In this document: piece by piece, positions 1 to 12,721 of the stretch
Layout of the letters: each line of letters begins with the position of its first letter
Numbering within the stretch: position 1 is the first letter of the stretch
DNA from: Roseateles violae
GTDB lineage: Bacteria > Pseudomonadota > Gammaproteobacteria > Burkholderiales > Burkholderiaceae_C
Reading direction: 5' to 3'
Length of the DNA stretch: 64,000 bases
NCBI RefSeq assembly: GCF_030410485.1
Contig: NZ_JAUHHC010000001.1
Coordinates: 1,054,001 to 1,118,000 of the forward strand
Made by a program: the position numbers and the translations under genes
Notes under the pieces: generated by a model
Told to the model about the DNA's origin: nothing
Seen by the model: only the letters and a program-made list of their open reading frames with translations
The model's database searches: none

Positions 1-10
1 CATCGCCGGC

Positions 11-925
11 ATGACGATCAGCGACAACCAGCTCTACCGGGTCGAAGCGGCCCATCCCGCCCCCGCCACCCTAGGCGAATCGCCGCTGTGGAGCGCGGCC
101 GAGCAATGCCTTTACTACGTCGACATTGCCGAGCGCCGGGTCTTGCGCTTCGACCCGGCCGACGGTGCGCTGCGCCATTGGCAGCTCGACGCCGAGCCCG
201 GCTGCATCGCGCTCTTGGCCGATGGCGCGCTGGCGGTCGCGCAGCGCAATGGCCTGTGGCGGCTCGATCCGGCCACGGGCGCCCACACGCAAGTCGCCGC
301 GGCGCCATTCGACAGCGCGAAGCAGCGCTTCAACGACGGCAAGCCCGATGGAGCGGGGCGGCTGTGGATCGGCACGATCGACGATGCGCGGCTGCCGCAG
401 GCGACGCTGTACCGCTGGGCCGATGGCGGCTTCGCGGCGATGGCGGGCGGCATCGTCACCTCGAACGGCCTGGCCTGGAGCCCGGACCAAGGCCGGCTCT
501 ACTGGTCGGACACCAAGGCGCATGAGATCTACCGCCTGGACTTCGATCCGGCCGCCGGGGCGATCGGCGAGCGCCAGCTGTTCGCCAAGTTCGCGCCGCG
601 CGCGGCCGAGCAGTCGCTCGACGAGTACGGCGGCCGGCCCGATGGTGCCGCGGTCGACGTCGAGGGCTGCTACTGGGTCGCGATGTACGAGGGACAGCGC
701 CTGTTGCGCCTGTCGCCCGACGGGGAACTGCTGCGCGAGATCCGCCTGCCGGTGCGCTGCCCGACGATGCCGGCCTTTGGCGGCCCCGATCTGCGCACGG
801 TGTACCTGACGACGGCCCGCGAGAAGCGCCCGGCCGCGGAACTGGCGGCCCAAGCCTGGGCCGGCTGTCTGCTGCGGCTGCGCGTCGAGGTGGCCGGATT
901 GCCGGCGAATATTGCCCGTCTGTAA
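11..925 (+). CDS. SMP-30/gluconolactonase family protein
   Basis: Six-bladed beta-propeller hydrolase of the SMP-30/gluconolactonase/LRE family, which typically opens sugar lactones in a divalent-metal-dependent reaction. The family metal-site residues are all visible: the early Glu in LGESPLW (about residue 23), Asn and Asp in NDGKPDGAGRLWIGT (about 109-123), the Asn in SNGLAWSPDQGRLYWSDT, and Asp in GGRPDGAAVDVEGCYW. At 304 residues it has the usual length and no signal peptide, so it is probably cytoplasmic. The reading frame is open to the left edge of the window, so a start further upstream cannot be excluded, although the N-terminus looks natural. The actual substrate sugar is not visible; a role in sugar-acid catabolism is inferred from the family. 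Confidence 0.87.
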   Translation: MTISDNQLYRVEAAHPAPATLGESPLWSAAEQCLYYVDIAERRVLRFDPADGALRHWQLDAEPGCIALLADGALAVAQRNGLWRLDPATGAHTQVAAAPFDSAKQRFNDGKPDGAGRLWIGTIDDARLPQATLYRWADGGFAAMAGGIVTSNGLAWSPDQGRLYWSDTKAHEIYRLDFDPAAGAIGERQLFAKFAPRAAEQSLDEYGGRPDGAAVDVEGCYWVAMYEGQRLLRLSPDGELLREIRLPVRCPTMPAFGGPDLRTVYLTTAREKRPAAELAAQAWAGCLLRLRVEVAGLPANIARL

Positions 926-1024
926 AGCGCCTGCCAGAACTTGGCGCGCCCGACAAGGGCGCCGCGCGCCGGGGGACCAGAAGGCTACATCAACAGCCCT
1001 GGCGGGAAACCGCGGGTTTCCACA

Positions 1025-1030
1025 TATAAT
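1025..1030 (+). promoter_or_regulatory. candidate -10 box of the atp operon
   Basis: A perfect TATAAT lies 33 bases before the atpI start codon in the 138-base gap behind the gluconolactonase gene. No recognisable TTGACA is found 15-18 bases upstream, and there is no extended -10 TG, so this is a candidate only. The position, immediately ahead of the first gene of a long operon, supports it. Confidence 0.4.
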
Positions 1031-1063
1031 CTTTGGGTTTTGCCGACTGCCATCCCGATTGCC

Positions 1064-1582
1064 ATGACCCATTCCGCCAGCGACGGGCCGATCAAAGCCC
1101 AGCGGCCGGCCGGGGCGGGTCTGGATTGGGAGGATGAGGTCGCCGAGCCGCCCTTCAAGGTCCTGACGCGAGAAGAAGCGCAGGCCTTGCGGGTCCGGCA
1201 AGGTGAGTTGCTGTCGCCCTGGCGCCTGGTTGCGCTGCAGGCGGTGGTCGGTGGAGTGATCGCTCTGGTCTGGTGGCTGGCCACCGGATCGGGCGGCAAA
1301 GCGGGGTCGGCCCTTTGTGGCGCGGCCGCGGTGGTGATGCCGAATGCCTTGATGGCATGGGGCATGGCCCGGGTTCTCGGAACGGCTCCCAGCGCCGCGG
1401 TGCTGGGCTTCATGTTCTGGGAACTGATCAAGATCATGTTGGCCGTTGCCATCTTGGCGGCGGCCGCGAAGTGGATGCCCGATCTGAGCTGGCCGGCCCT
1501 GCTGGTGGCGCTGATCGGGTGCTTGAAAGTCAATTGGTTGGCCCTGCTCTGGCGGGGCCGTAAGAAGCGAGACGGACACTGA
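1064..1582 (+). CDS. atpI: ATP synthase accessory protein AtpI
   Basis: Small membrane protein encoded first in the ATP synthase operon; AtpI homologues help assemble or stabilise the c-ring but are not part of the final enzyme. The product is 172 residues, with a hydrophilic N-terminal tail of about 50 residues and then four hydrophobic segments (about residues 55-165), which fits the family. The frame is open further upstream to 941, but the ATG at 1064 is preferred because the residues before it are not family-like and the candidate -10 box at 1025 would lie inside a longer version. The gene sits 2 bases before atpB, which indicates cotranscription. Confidence 0.85.
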   Translation: MTHSASDGPIKAQRPAGAGLDWEDEVAEPPFKVLTREEAQALRVRQGELLSPWRLVALQAVVGGVIALVWWLATGSGGKAGSALCGAAAVVMPNALMAWGMARVLGTAPSAAVLGFMFWELIKIMLAVAILAAAAKWMPDLSWPALLVALIGCLKVNWLALLWRGRKKRDGH

Positions 1583-1584
1583 AG

Positions 1585-2463
1585 ATGGCAGCCGCAGAAC
1601 ACGCGCCCACCGCAGGTGAGTACATCACCCACCACCTGCAACATTTCCAGAAGAACTTCGCGTTCGAGAACGTCAAGCAGACGAGCATCGTCGACTTCGG
1701 CCTGTTCAATTTCGACTCGCTGGTCTATTCGATCCTGCTCGGCGCGATCGGCTGCTTCTTCCTGTGGCGCGCCGCGCGCAAGGCGACCTCGGGCGTGCCG
1801 GGCCGCTTCCAGGCCGCGGTCGAGATCCTGTCCGAGATGGTCGAGAACCAGGCCAAGGGCGTGATCCACAACGCCAGCAGCCGCAAGCTGGTGTCTCCGC
1901 TGGCGCTGACCGTGTTCGTCTGGATCTTCCTGATGAACGGCATGGACATGCTGCCGGTCGACCTGATCCCGAAGCTCTGGGGCGACTACAACGCCGCCAC
2001 CGGCCATGACCCGCACCACGCCTATATGCGCGTCGTGCCGACCGCCGACCTGTCGACGACCCTGGGCCTGTCGACCAGCGTGCTGCTGATGTGCTTCTTC
2101 TACAGCATCAAGATCAAGGGCCTGGGCGGCTGGGGCCATGAGCTGATCTCGGCACCGTTCGGCGCGCACCCCGCGCTGTGGCCGTTCAACTTCCTGATGC
2201 AGCTGATCGAGTTCGTCGCCAAGACGGTCTCGCACGGCATGCGTCTGTTCGGCAATATGTTTGCCGGCGAGCTGGTGTTCATGCTGATCGCGCTGATGGG
2301 CGGCGCGTTCACGCTCTCGGCTGCGGGTATCGGTCTGGCCGTCGGCCATATCGTTGCCGGCACGGTGTGGACGCTGTTCCACATTCTGGTGATCACGCTG
2401 CAAGCCTTCATCTTCATGATGCTGACGCTGATCTACATCGGTCAGGCGCACGACGCCCACTGA
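1585..2463 (+). CDS. atpB: ATP synthase Fo subunit a
   Basis: Membrane subunit a of F1Fo ATP synthase, which forms the two proton half-channels against the c-ring. The protein is 292 residues with several transmembrane helices. The essential stator arginine is seen in the motif MRLFGNMFAGE (Arg at about residue 220), followed by the long conserved C-terminal helices. An insertion rich in His and Asp (GDYNAATGHDPHH, about 132-144) lies in the loop after the second hydrophobic stretch, as in other betaproteobacteria. Only 2 bases separate it from atpI. Its stop is followed by a pyrimidine-rich spacer leading to atpE. Confidence 0.97.
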   Translation: MAAAEHAPTAGEYITHHLQHFQKNFAFENVKQTSIVDFGLFNFDSLVYSILLGAIGCFFLWRAARKATSGVPGRFQAAVEILSEMVENQAKGVIHNASSRKLVSPLALTVFVWIFLMNGMDMLPVDLIPKLWGDYNAATGHDPHHAYMRVVPTADLSTTLGLSTSVLLMCFFYSIKIKGLGGWGHELISAPFGAHPALWPFNFLMQLIEFVAKTVSHGMRLFGNMFAGELVFMLIALMGGAFTLSAAGIGLAVGHIVAGTVWTLFHILVITLQAFIFMMLTLIYIGQAHDAH

Positions 2464-2786
<323 letters not shown>

Positions 2787-2825
2787 TTCCCACCGTACCT
2801 TTCACGACTTGAAAGGGATCGTGCC

Positions 2826-3296
2826 GTGAATATCAACGCAACCCTATTCCTCCAGGCGATCGTCTTCGCGGTCCTGGTGTGGTTCACCATGCGTTTCGTG
2901 TGGCCCCCCATCACGAAGGCGCTGGACGAGCGGGCGCAGAAGATCGCCGACGGCCTGGCGGCCGCCGACAAGGCCAAGGCCGAGTTGGCGAACGCCAACA
3001 AGAAGGTCGACGAGCAGCTGGCGCAGACGCGCGGCGAGACCACCCGCCTGCTGGGCGACGCCGAAAAGCGCGCCGTGGCGATCGTGGAAGAAGCCAAGAA
3101 GCGTGCCGAAGACGAAGGCGCCAAGATCGTCGCCGCTGCCAAGGCCGAGGCCGAGCAGCAGGTCGTGCGCGCCCGCGAGGCCCTGCGCGAGCAGGTCGCC
3201 GCGCTGGCCGTCAAGGGTGCCGAGCAGATTCTGCAGCGCGAGGTCAACGCCTCGGTGCACGCCGAGCTGCTGGGCCGCCTGAAGACGGAGCTGTAA
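2826..3296 (+). CDS. atpF: ATP synthase Fo subunit b
   Basis: Peripheral stalk subunit b. The product is 156 residues, the same length as in E. coli. One N-terminal transmembrane helix (about 5-25) is followed by a long charged coiled coil rich in Ala, Lys and Glu that reaches up to F1 and binds the delta subunit. Translation starts at GTG: the next residues NINATLF match the family N-terminus, and AAAGGG lies 8 bases upstream, so GTG is preferred over later ATG codons. It is separated from atpH by only 2 bases. Confidence 0.96.
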   Translation: MNINATLFLQAIVFAVLVWFTMRFVWPPITKALDERAQKIADGLAAADKAKAELANANKKVDEQLAQTRGETTRLLGDAEKRAVAIVEEAKKRAEDEGAKIVAAAKAEAEQQVVRAREALREQVAALAVKGAEQILQREVNASVHAELLGRLKTEL

Positions 3297-3298
3297 GC

Positions 3299-3832
3299 AT
3301 GGCTGAGCTCGCAACCATTGCCCGTCCCTATGCCGAAGCGCTGTACCAGGTCGCCAAGGCGCATGACGTGAAGGCCTGGAGCACGCAGCTCGAGGCGCTG
3401 GCCCTGGTGGCCGGCAACGCCGAGCTGCGCCAGTTCGCCGACAACCCGAAGGCCACCGCCGAGCAGGTGTTCGACGTCACCGCCGCCGCTGTCAAGCAGC
3501 CGCTGGCCGAGGGCGTGCAGAACTTCCTGCGCGAGGTGATCGCCAACGGCAAGCTCGCGGCTTTGCCGGCAATGGTCGAGCAATTCCATGCTCTGGCCAA
3601 TGCCGCCGAAGGCGTGGCCGATGCGCAGATCTTCAGCGCCTACCCGATCGCCGACGGCCAACTGGCCGAGGTCGTCGGCGCGCTGGAGAAGCGCTTCGGT
3701 CGCAAGCTCGAAGCCCATGTGTCGCTGGAACCCTCGCTGATTGGCGGCATTCGCGTGGTGGTTGGCGATGAGGTGCTGGACACCTCCGTCAAGGCCCGCC
3801 TGGAACGCATGAAAGTGGCGCTGACGGCCTGA
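3299..3832 (+). CDS. atpH: ATP synthase F1 subunit delta
   Basis: Delta subunit (OSCP-type), which ties the b-subunit stalk to the top of the alpha-beta hexamer. The product is 177 residues. The start ATG lies 2 bases behind the atpF stop, and the frame continues from there to the typical C-terminal motif [22 protein letters not shown], which is close to the E. coli ending. The N-terminal helical domain begins [14 protein letters not shown], as is usual for the family. A longer open frame exists to the left, but it overlaps atpF and is not real. Confidence 0.95.
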   Translation: MAELATIARPYAEALYQVAKAHDVKAWSTQLEALALVAGNAELRQFADNPKATAEQVFDVTAAAVKQPLAEGVQNFLREVIANGKLAALPAMVEQFHALANAAEGVADAQIFSAYPIADGQLAEVVGALEKRFGRKLEAHVSLEPSLIGGIRVVVGDEVLDTSVKARLERMKVALTA

Positions 3833-3919
3833 TCCGCCAAGGATCGGGCCGTGTAACGACACCGACCGAATCACCCCTGTGTCTGCCAGACCCCGACAGC
3901 CACACGATGGGAGCAAGCA

Positions 3920-5479
<1,560 letters not shown>

Positions 5480-5537
5480 TGACCATGACCGGGCTGACTG
5501 AAGCAATTCAAGCGGCCCGGCCCTAACAGGAGAAATC

Positions 5538-6410
5538 ATGGCATCAAGCAAGGAAATTCGCGGCAAGATCAAGTCGGTCGAGAACACCAAGAAGATCACC
5601 AAGGCCATGGAAATGGTCGCCGCTTCGAAAATGCGCAAGGCGCAGGATCGGATGCGCGCGGCCCGTCCCTACGCCGAGAAGATCGGCAATATCGCGGCCA
5701 ATCTGTCGCAGGCCAACCCCGAGTACCAGCATCCCTTCCTCGTCAAGAACGAGCAGGCGAAGACCGCGGGCTATGTGGTGGTGACGACGGACAAGGGTCT
5801 GTGCGGTGGTCTGAACACCAATCTGCTGCGCGCCACGACGAGCAAGCTGAAGGACATGGAAGCCGCCGGCCAGCAGGCCGAGGTCGTTGCCATCGGCAAC
5901 AAGGGCCTGGGCTTCATGAACCGCATCGGTGCCAAGGTCGTCGCGCATGCGGTGCAGCTGGGCGACCAGCCGCACCTGGACAAGATCATCGGCCCGGTCA
6001 AGGTGCTGCTGGACCAGTATGCCGAAGGCAAGCTGTCCGCCGTCTACCTCTGCTACACCCGCTTCATCAACACCATGAAGCAGGAGCCGGTCGTGCTGCA
6101 GCTGCTGCCGCTGGCCGCCGAGAGCATGAAGACGGCCGGTGGCTCGCACTCGTGGGACTACATCTACGAGCCCGATGCCGCCACGGTGATCGACGACCTG
6201 CTGCTGCGCTACACCGAGGCGCTGGTTTACCAGGCCGTGGCCGAGAACATGGCGTCCGAGCAATCGGCACGCATGGTGGCGATGAAGGCCGCAACCGACA
6301 ACGCGGGCACCCTGATCGGTGAGCTGAAGCTGGTCTACAACAAGACCCGCCAGGCCGCGATCACCAAGGAACTGTCCGAGATCGTCAGTGGCGCGGCCGC
6401 GGTGGGTTGA
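5538..6410 (+). CDS. atpG: ATP synthase F1 subunit gamma
   Basis: Central rotor shaft of F1, which converts c-ring rotation into conformational change in beta. The product is 290 residues. The N-terminus [20 protein letters not shown] and the C-terminal helix containing [21 protein letters not shown] are the two antiparallel helices that form the coiled shaft, with a Rossmann-like globular part in between ([11 protein letters not shown]). AACAGGAG upstream fixes the start. Confidence 0.97.
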   Translation: MASSKEIRGKIKSVENTKKITKAMEMVAASKMRKAQDRMRAARPYAEKIGNIAANLSQANPEYQHPFLVKNEQAKTAGYVVVTTDKGLCGGLNTNLLRATTSKLKDMEAAGQQAEVVAIGNKGLGFMNRIGAKVVAHAVQLGDQPHLDKIIGPVKVLLDQYAEGKLSAVYLCYTRFINTMKQEPVVLQLLPLAAESMKTAGGSHSWDYIYEPDAATVIDDLLLRYTEALVYQAVAENMASEQSARMVAMKAATDNAGTLIGELKLVYNKTRQAAITKELSEIVSGAAAVG

Positions 6411-6448
6411 TCCCCGCCACCCGCCCAACCGATTGCTACGAATACTGA

Positions 6449-7885
<1,437 letters not shown>

Positions 7886-7954
7886 TGTCCGGGCGGGGCG
7901 TGAGCCCCGCTGCGACAGCAGACCGACTCTTCTGACAGCTAGGAAAGATTGAAC

Positions 7955-8368
7955 ATGGCAAGCCTTCATGTTGACGTGGTGTCCGCCGAGGAGCAGATCT
8001 TCTCCGGCGAAGCCAAGTTCGTCGCGCTGCCGGGCGAGAGCGGTGAGCTGGGCATCCTGCCCCAGCACACGCCGCTGATCACCCGCATCAAGCCCGGCGC
8101 CGTGCGCATCGAGCTGGCCGATGGCGGCGAGGAGTTCGTCTTCGTGGCCGGCGGCATCCTCGAGGTGCAGCCGGGCACGGTGACCGTGCTGGCCGACACC
8201 GCCATCCGCGGCAAGGACCTGGACGAGGCGAAGGCGACCGAGGCCAAGAAGCAGGCCGAGGAAGCGATGAAGAACGCCAAGAGCGATATCGACTTCGCCG
8301 CCGCCCAGGGCGAGTTCGCCGCCATGGCCGCCCAGATCGCCGCGCTGCGCAAGTTCCGCAAGAAGTAA
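7955..8368 (+). CDS. atpC: ATP synthase F1 subunit epsilon
   Basis: Epsilon subunit, which connects gamma to the c-ring and inhibits ATP hydrolysis through its C-terminal helices. The product is 137 residues: an N-terminal beta-sandwich (about 1-85, with [20 protein letters not shown]) and a two-helix C-terminal domain rich in Ala and Lys. ATG 7955 follows AGGAAAG by 7 bases; a TTG at 7949 in frame is less likely. It is the last gene of the operon, and a terminator follows at 8412. Confidence 0.96.
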   Translation: MASLHVDVVSAEEQIFSGEAKFVALPGESGELGILPQHTPLITRIKPGAVRIELADGGEEFVFVAGGILEVQPGTVTVLADTAIRGKDLDEAKATEAKKQAEEAMKNAKSDIDFAAAQGEFAAMAAQIAALRKFRKK

Positions 8369-8411
8369 TCCCGCGCTGGATGCCGGCGGCCCTCGTCGCC
8401 GCATCGAGCCG

Positions 8412-8446
8412 AACGCCCGCCGACCGAGTCCGCGGGCGTTTTTGTT
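8412..8446 (+). terminator. intrinsic terminator of the atp operon
   Basis: Nine-base stem AACGCCCGC (8412-8420) pairs with GCGGGCGTT (8432-8440) around an 11-base loop and runs into TTTG-TTT. It lies 43 bases behind the atpC stop and just ahead of the next gene, so it probably ends the ATP synthase transcript. Confidence 0.85.
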
Positions 8447-8461
8447 TATAGACTCCCGACC

Positions 8462-9325
8462 ATGCCCCAAGCGATCGCCATCACCCGCCACCAAGGAATG
8501 GAAGCCGTCGAGCTCGTCGCCCCCGATGGCGCGCGCGCCACCGTGCTGCTGCACGGCGCCCATGTGCTGTCCTGGATCCCGGCCGGCGCCGACGAGCAGC
8601 TCTATGTCTCGCCCAAGACCGCCTATGCCTCGGGCCAGGCGGTGCGCGGTGGCGTGCCGGTCGTGTTCCCGCAGTTCGCCGAGCGTGGGCCGCTGCAGAA
8701 GCATGGCTTCGCGCGCACCAAGCCCTGGCAGCTGGTGTCGGCCGAGCAGGGCGAGGACGATGCGCTGGCCGTGCTGCGCCTGAGGGACGACGCCGCGACG
8801 CGGATGCTGTGGCCGCATGCCTTCGAGGCCGAGCTGAGCGTGCGCGTCGCCGGCCGCACGCTGGAGATCGAGCTGGCCTGCGAGAACCGCGGCGAGGCGG
8901 CGTTCAGCTTCGCCACTGCGCTGCACAGCTATCTGCGCCTGGGCGATCTCGATGCGGCCAGCCTCGCCGGCCTGTCGGGCCTGCGCTATTTCGACTCGGT
9001 GGACCGGAGCGAGAAGACGCAGCGCGTCGAGCTGCTGCTGCCCAGCGGCGAGCTGGACCGCATCTACGAGCAGGTGCTGGAGCGCGAGCTGACCCTGCAC
9101 GAGCAACTGCCGGATGGCAGCGAGCGCCGCCTGCTGATCCGCCAGCAGGGCTTCGAGGACGCGGTGGTGTGGAATCCGGGCGCCGACAAATGCGCGGCGC
9201 TGGCCGATATGCCGGCGGACGGCTTCCGGCAGATGCTCTGCGTCGAGGCCGCGACCATCATGCGCCCGATCGAGCTGCAGCCCGGCGAGAGCTGGGCCGG
9301 CATGCAAATCCTGACCCTGCTCTGA
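8462..9325 (+). CDS. D-hexose-6-phosphate mutarotase (YeaD-like)
   Basis: Galactose-mutarotase-fold protein of the aldose-1-epimerase / YeaD family, which interconverts anomers of hexose 6-phosphates. The 287-residue protein shows the family substrate-pocket motifs: GGVPVVFPQFAERGPLQKHGFAR (about 62-84; residues for sugar binding), the catalytic His in FATALHSYLRLGDL, VVWNPGADKCAALADMP, and the final catalytic Glu in LCVEAATI. There is no signal peptide, so it acts in the cytoplasm. It begins about 15 bases behind the atp terminator and presumably has its own promoter, but none is clear. Confidence 0.88.
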   Translation: MPQAIAITRHQGMEAVELVAPDGARATVLLHGAHVLSWIPAGADEQLYVSPKTAYASGQAVRGGVPVVFPQFAERGPLQKHGFARTKPWQLVSAEQGEDDALAVLRLRDDAATRMLWPHAFEAELSVRVAGRTLEIELACENRGEAAFSFATALHSYLRLGDLDAASLAGLSGLRYFDSVDRSEKTQRVELLLPSGELDRIYEQVLERELTLHEQLPDGSERRLLIRQQGFEDAVVWNPGADKCAALADMPADGFRQMLCVEAATIMRPIELQPGESWAGMQILTLL

Positions 9326-9329
9326 GGCC

Positions 9330-9842
9330 TCAAAGCAGCACGACCGCGTCGGGCAGTTCGTCCGGATTGGTTGCGCCGCTCTCCAGCGGGAAATGCGCGC
9401 GCAGCGGCGCGTCGATCGCGTCGATCGCCTCGGCCAGACCCTGCTCGAAGCGACCGGCGCGCAGCGCCTCGCCGAGCCGCGCGACCAGCGCCTGCCAGTC
9501 GCCGGCGGCGATGCGCCGGTCGAGGCCGCGGTCGGCAACGATCTCGATCGCGTGCTCGGCCAGCAGCAGATAGATCAGCACGCCGTTATTCTGCTCGGTG
9601 TCCCAGACGCGTAGCTTGCCGAAGATGGCCAGCGCCCGCTCGCGCGCCGAGGCGCCGCGCCATAGATAGCTCAGCGGCAGGCTGGCCTCCACGCAGACGC
9701 GGATCTCGCCGCTGTGATGCGCCTCGCTGTCGGCGACGCGCTGCTGCAGCCGCTGCAGTGCATCGGCCGGCAGTGCGCGGCGCGCATCGGCCTCGTCCCA
9801 GAGGCGGTGCTTCAGCAAGCGTGCCAAACGCCCCATCTTCAT
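9330..9842 (-). CDS. TPM-domain protein
   Basis: Third gene of a leftward lemA / TPM / TPM unit. The 170-residue product has a TPM (TLP18.3-Psb32-MOLO) fold, recognised from SEAHHSGEIRVCVEAS (about 38-53), the conserved NGVLIYLLLAEHAIEIVADRGL and the C-terminal helical part. It has no signal peptide, unlike the gene upstream. The frame is open to 9998, but the residues before MKMGRLARLLKH are translated intergenic repeat, so ATG 9842 is chosen; GGGGGT just before it comes from the adjacent repeat element. Function is unknown; the family is linked to membrane-protein quality control. Confidence 0.82.
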   Translation of the reverse strand: MKMGRLARLLKHRLWDEADARRALPADALQRLQQRVADSEAHHSGEIRVCVEASLPLSYLWRGASARERALAIFGKLRVWDTEQNNGVLIYLLLAEHAIEIVADRGLDRRIAAGDWQALVARLGEALRAGRFEQGLAEAIDAIDAPLRAHFPLESGATNPDELPDAVVLL

Positions 9843-9912
9843 ACCCCCAAGGCGCCTTCCGCGCCGGCCCCCCGAGGGGGCGCGCCCGTCTTGAGGCGGC
9901 TCGGCGACGGGC
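9843..9912. repeat. Comamonadaceae-type intergenic repeat, copy C (divergent)
   Basis: The whole spacer between the two TPM genes is a GC-rich element with the core ACCCCCAAGGCGCC...CCCCCCGAGGGGGCGCGCCC. It matches the cores of the elements at 21112 and 58961 (ACCCCCGAAGCGC...CCCCCTCAAGGGGGCG). It directly abuts the stop codon of one gene and supplies the G-rich ribosome-site-like sequence of the next. This copy is the most divergent of the three. Confidence 0.6.
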
Positions 9913-10824
9913 TCACCAATCCCCCGAGGCGCCGCCGCCGCCGAAATCTCCGCCGCCGCCGGACGAGAACCCGCCGCCGCCGAAGCCACCCCCGCCATGG
10001 CCGCCGAAGCCGCCGCCGCCCCAGATCACCGGCGGGATGCCGAGGCCGCCGCCACCGAGCCCGCCGCGCCGCCGCGCCGCGCCTATGCCCAGCACGCCGA
10101 CCAGCACCAGGGCCGCAAAAGCCGCCAGGCCGGCCATGATGAGGCTGCCGCCGATGAACCAGCCGGCCGCGCCGGCCGCGCCGCCGGTGACGACGCTGCC
10201 CAGCTTGCGGCCAAAGAGGCCGGTCAGCACCGCGCCCAGCACCGGCACGCCGATGAAGAACAGCGCGCCCAGGCTCTCGAAGTCCAGGCCTTGCTGCTGC
10301 GGCGCACGCGGCCCCTGGCGCGTCGGCGCCGGCAAGCCCTCGCCGCGGATGCGGGCCTGCAGCTGGTCGACCGCCAGCGAGAGTCCGCCGGCATAGTCGC
10401 CGCGCTTGAAGGCCGGCGAGATCGCGTTCTGGATGATCTGCCGCGCGGCCAGATCCGGCACCGCGCCCTCCAGCGCCTTGGCCACCTCGATGCGCACCTT
10501 GCGGTCGCTCTTGGCGACGACGATCAGCAGGCCGTCGCCGACCTCGCGGCGGCCGATCTTCCAGGTGTCGGCGACGCGCTGCGCATAGCTGGCGTTGTCC
10601 TCGGGCAGGGTGCTGTCGACCATCAGCACCACCATCTGCGGCCCGGCCTGCGACTCGAACAGGGCCAGCTTGGTCTCCAGCGCCGCCCGCTCGCGCGCGT
10701 CCAGCGTGCCGGTCTGGTCGATCACGCGAGCGCTCAGCGCCGGCACCGGCAGCACGTCCTGCGCGCGGGCCGGCAGGCCCAGCAGGGCGCTCAGCAGGGA
10801 CAGCAACAGCAGCCAGGCGCGCAT
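9913..10824 (-). CDS. YgcG-like TPM-domain protein with Gly-rich tail
   Basis: Exported or membrane-anchored TPM-domain protein of 303 residues. It has a clear signal peptide (residues 1-21, ending PARAQ), then a TPM domain (about 35-160) with RVIDQTGTLDARERAALE and PQMVVLMVDST, two hydrophobic segments (about 185-250), and a C-terminal tail of GGGG and FGG repeats, typical of YgcG-type proteins. It lies 17 bases behind lemA on the same strand, and the lemA-ygcG pairing recurs in many bacteria. The role is unknown; association with envelope-stress proteases is an inference from the family. Confidence 0.88.
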   Translation of the reverse strand: MRAWLLLLSLLSALLGLPARAQDVLPVPALSARVIDQTGTLDARERAALETKLALFESQAGPQMVVLMVDSTLPEDNASYAQRVADTWKIGRREVGDGLLIVVAKSDRKVRIEVAKALEGAVPDLAARQIIQNAISPAFKRGDYAGGLSLAVDQLQARIRGEGLPAPTRQGPRAPQQQGLDFESLGALFFIGVPVLGAVLTGLFGRKLGSVVTGGAAGAAGWFIGGSLIMAGLAAFAALVLVGVLGIGAARRRGGLGGGGLGIPPVIWGGGGFGGHGGGGFGGGGFSSGGGGDFGGGGASGDW

Positions 10825-10841
10825 GGCGGGTGGCTTGCCGC

Positions 10842-11462
10842 TTACTTGGATGCCGGCTTGTCGAAGCTGACCGTCGGCGCCGTCTTGATCGTCGCCTCAT
10901 TCTCGACCTGGAAGCTGGGCTTGGTCTTGTAGCCGAACATCATCGCGGTCAGATTGTTCGGGAAGGAGCGGGTGTGGACGTTGTAGTCGGCCACCGACTT
11001 GATGTAGCGGTTGCGCGCGACGGTGATGCGGTTCTCGGTGCCTTCCAACTGCACGCGCAGGTCCTGGAAGCCCTGGTTGGCCTTCAGGTTGGGGTAGTTC
11101 TCGCTGACGACCAAGAGCCGGCTCAGCGCGCTGCTGACCTCGCCCTGCGCGGCCTGGAACTTCTTCAGCGCCTCCGGGTCGTTCGCCAGCTCGGGCGTGA
11201 CCTGGATGCTGGTGGCCTTGGCGCGCGCCTCGATCACGCGGGTCAGCGTCTCCTGCTCGAAGTTCGCCTCGCCCTTGACCGTGTTGACGATATTGGGGAT
11301 CAGGTCCGCGCGGCGCTGGTACTGGCTCAGCACCTCGGCCCAGTTTGCGCCGACCTGTTCGTCGAGGCGCTGGAACTCGTTGTAGCCGCAGCCGGACAGC
11401 GCCAGCGTAGCCGCCAGCAAGAGGGTGGCCGTGAAGCCACGCTTGACGAGGGTCGAAAGCAT
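10842..11462 (-). CDS. lemA: LemA family lipoprotein
   Basis: LemA-family membrane-associated protein of 206 residues. A lipoprotein signal ends in the lipobox LALSGC (Cys about residue 25). The helical LemA core follows, with [37 protein letters not shown] and the late segment [22 protein letters not shown]. The ATG at 11462 gives a proper signal peptide; longer frames upstream do not. First gene of the lemA / TPM / TPM operon, transcribed divergently from hemE across 97 bases in which I could not identify a convincing promoter. Confidence 0.9.
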   Translation of the reverse strand: MLSTLVKRGFTATLLLAATLALSGCGYNEFQRLDEQVGANWAEVLSQYQRRADLIPNIVNTVKGEANFEQETLTRVIEARAKATSIQVTPELANDPEALKKFQAAQGEVSSALSRLLVVSENYPNLKANQGFQDLRVQLEGTENRITVARNRYIKSVADYNVHTRSFPNNLTAMMFGYKTKPSFQVENEATIKTAPTVSFDKPASK

Positions 11463-11559
11463 TGAAGTCCTCCGGTCGGTGGTCCGCGTTGACGCGCAGA
11501 TGGCGGCGCCGCGGCATGAATCAAGGCCCGTCGAAGTATCGCAGCGGATAATGTCGCCC

Positions 11560-12630
11560 ATGAGCGCCGAACTTCAAAACGACACCTTTCTGCGCGCCTG
11601 CCTGCGCCAGCCGACCGATTACACGCCCGTCTGGCTGATGCGCCAGGCCGGCCGCTACCTGCCCGAATACCGTGCCACCCGCGCCAAGGCCGGCAGCTTC
11701 ATGGGCCTGGCCACCAACCGCGACTACGCGACCGAGGTGACCCTGCAGCCGCTGGAGCGCTACAAGCTCGACGCGGCCATCCTGTTCAGCGACATCCTGA
11801 CCGTGCCCGATGCGATGGGCCTGGGCCTGTCCTTCGCGATCGGCGAGGGCCCGAAGTTCGAGAAGGTGGTCCGCGACGAGGCGGCCGTCGCTGCCCTGGC
11901 CGTGCCCGATATGGACAAGCTGCGCTATGTGTTCGACGCCGTCAGCTCGATCCGCAAGGCGCTGAACGGCCGCGTGCCGCTGATCGGCTTCTCGGGCAGC
12001 CCCTGGACCTTGGCCTGCTATATGGTCGAGGGCGGCGGCTCGGACGACTACCGCCAGGTCAAGAGCCTGATGTATGCGCGCCCGGACCTGATGCACCGCA
12101 TCCTGCAGGTCAACGCCGACGCGGTGGCGCAATACCTGAACGCCCAGATCGAGGCCGGCGCGCAGGCGGTGATGCTGTTCGACAGCTGGGGCGGCGTGCT
12201 GGCCGACGGCATGTTCCAGCGCTTCAGCCTGGACTACTCGAAGCGCGTGCTGGCGCAGGTCAAGACCGAGCACGAGGGCAAACGCATCCCGCGCATCCTG
12301 TTCACCAAGGGCGGCGGCCTGTGGCTGGACCAGATCGCCGAGGCCGGCGCCGATGTCGTCGGCCTGGACTGGACGATGAACCTCGGCCAGGCGCGCGCGC
12401 GGGTCGGCGACCAGGTCGCCTTGCAGGGCAATCTGGACCCGAACGTGCTGTTCGCGCCGCCCGAGGCGGTGCGCGAGCAGGTGCGCGCGGCGCTGGACAG
12501 CTTCGGCAATCACCCCGGCCATGTGTTCAATCTGGGTCATGGCATCAGCCAGCACACGCCGCCCGAGGCGGTGACGGCCCTGGTCGACGAGGTGCACGCG
12601 CATTCGCGCCGCCTGCGCGCCGGCGCCTGA
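11560..12630 (+). CDS. hemE: uroporphyrinogen decarboxylase
   Basis: HemE removes four acetate carboxyl groups from uroporphyrinogen III to give coproporphyrinogen III in haem biosynthesis. The protein has 356 residues, the family length. It shows the substrate-binding N-terminal motif [19 protein letters not shown] (about 22-40), [37 protein letters not shown] and the C-terminal [19 protein letters not shown] and [11 protein letters not shown]. Two ATGs are possible, 11551 and 11560; the second gives the family-like N-terminus [14 protein letters not shown]. It is cytoplasmic. The hemE-priA order is common in related bacteria. Confidence 0.96.
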   Translation: MSAELQNDTFLRACLRQPTDYTPVWLMRQAGRYLPEYRATRAKAGSFMGLATNRDYATEVTLQPLERYKLDAAILFSDILTVPDAMGLGLSFAIGEGPKFEKVVRDEAAVAALAVPDMDKLRYVFDAVSSIRKALNGRVPLIGFSGSPWTLACYMVEGGGSDDYRQVKSLMYARPDLMHRILQVNADAVAQYLNAQIEAGAQAVMLFDSWGGVLADGMFQRFSLDYSKRVLAQVKTEHEGKRIPRILFTKGGGLWLDQIAEAGADVVGLDWTMNLGQARARVGDQVALQGNLDPNVLFAPPEAVREQVRAALDSFGNHPGHVFNLGHGISQHTPPEAVTALVDEVHAHSRRLRAGA

Positions 12631-12657
12631 GCCCAGCGATGCCGGCCACCGCTGCCG

Positions 12658-12714
12658 AAGTGAGCACTCAGCTGGGGACTTATCCCCAAAAATCTCGAAG
12701 CGAGACGCTCACTT
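12658..12714 (+). other. predicted three-way-junction structure after hemE
   Basis: A nested set of perfect inverted repeats that would fold as a three-way junction in RNA or cruciform DNA. The closing stem is AAGTGAGC (12658-12665) with GCTCACTT (12707-12714). Inside it are two hairpins: TGGGGA/TCCCCA around CTTA (12673-12688) and TCTCG/CGAGA around AAG (12693-12705). It begins 28 bases behind the hemE stop. No T-run follows on the + strand, so it is not a standard terminator. Function unknown. Confidence 0.6.
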
Positions 12715-12721
12715 GGGAAAT

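Noticed and set aside
12673-12693. TGGGGA/TCCCCA hairpin followed by AAAA as a terminator
   Set aside because: The run after the stem is A, not T, on the + strand, so it cannot be an intrinsic terminator for hemE. It is reported as part of the folded element instead.
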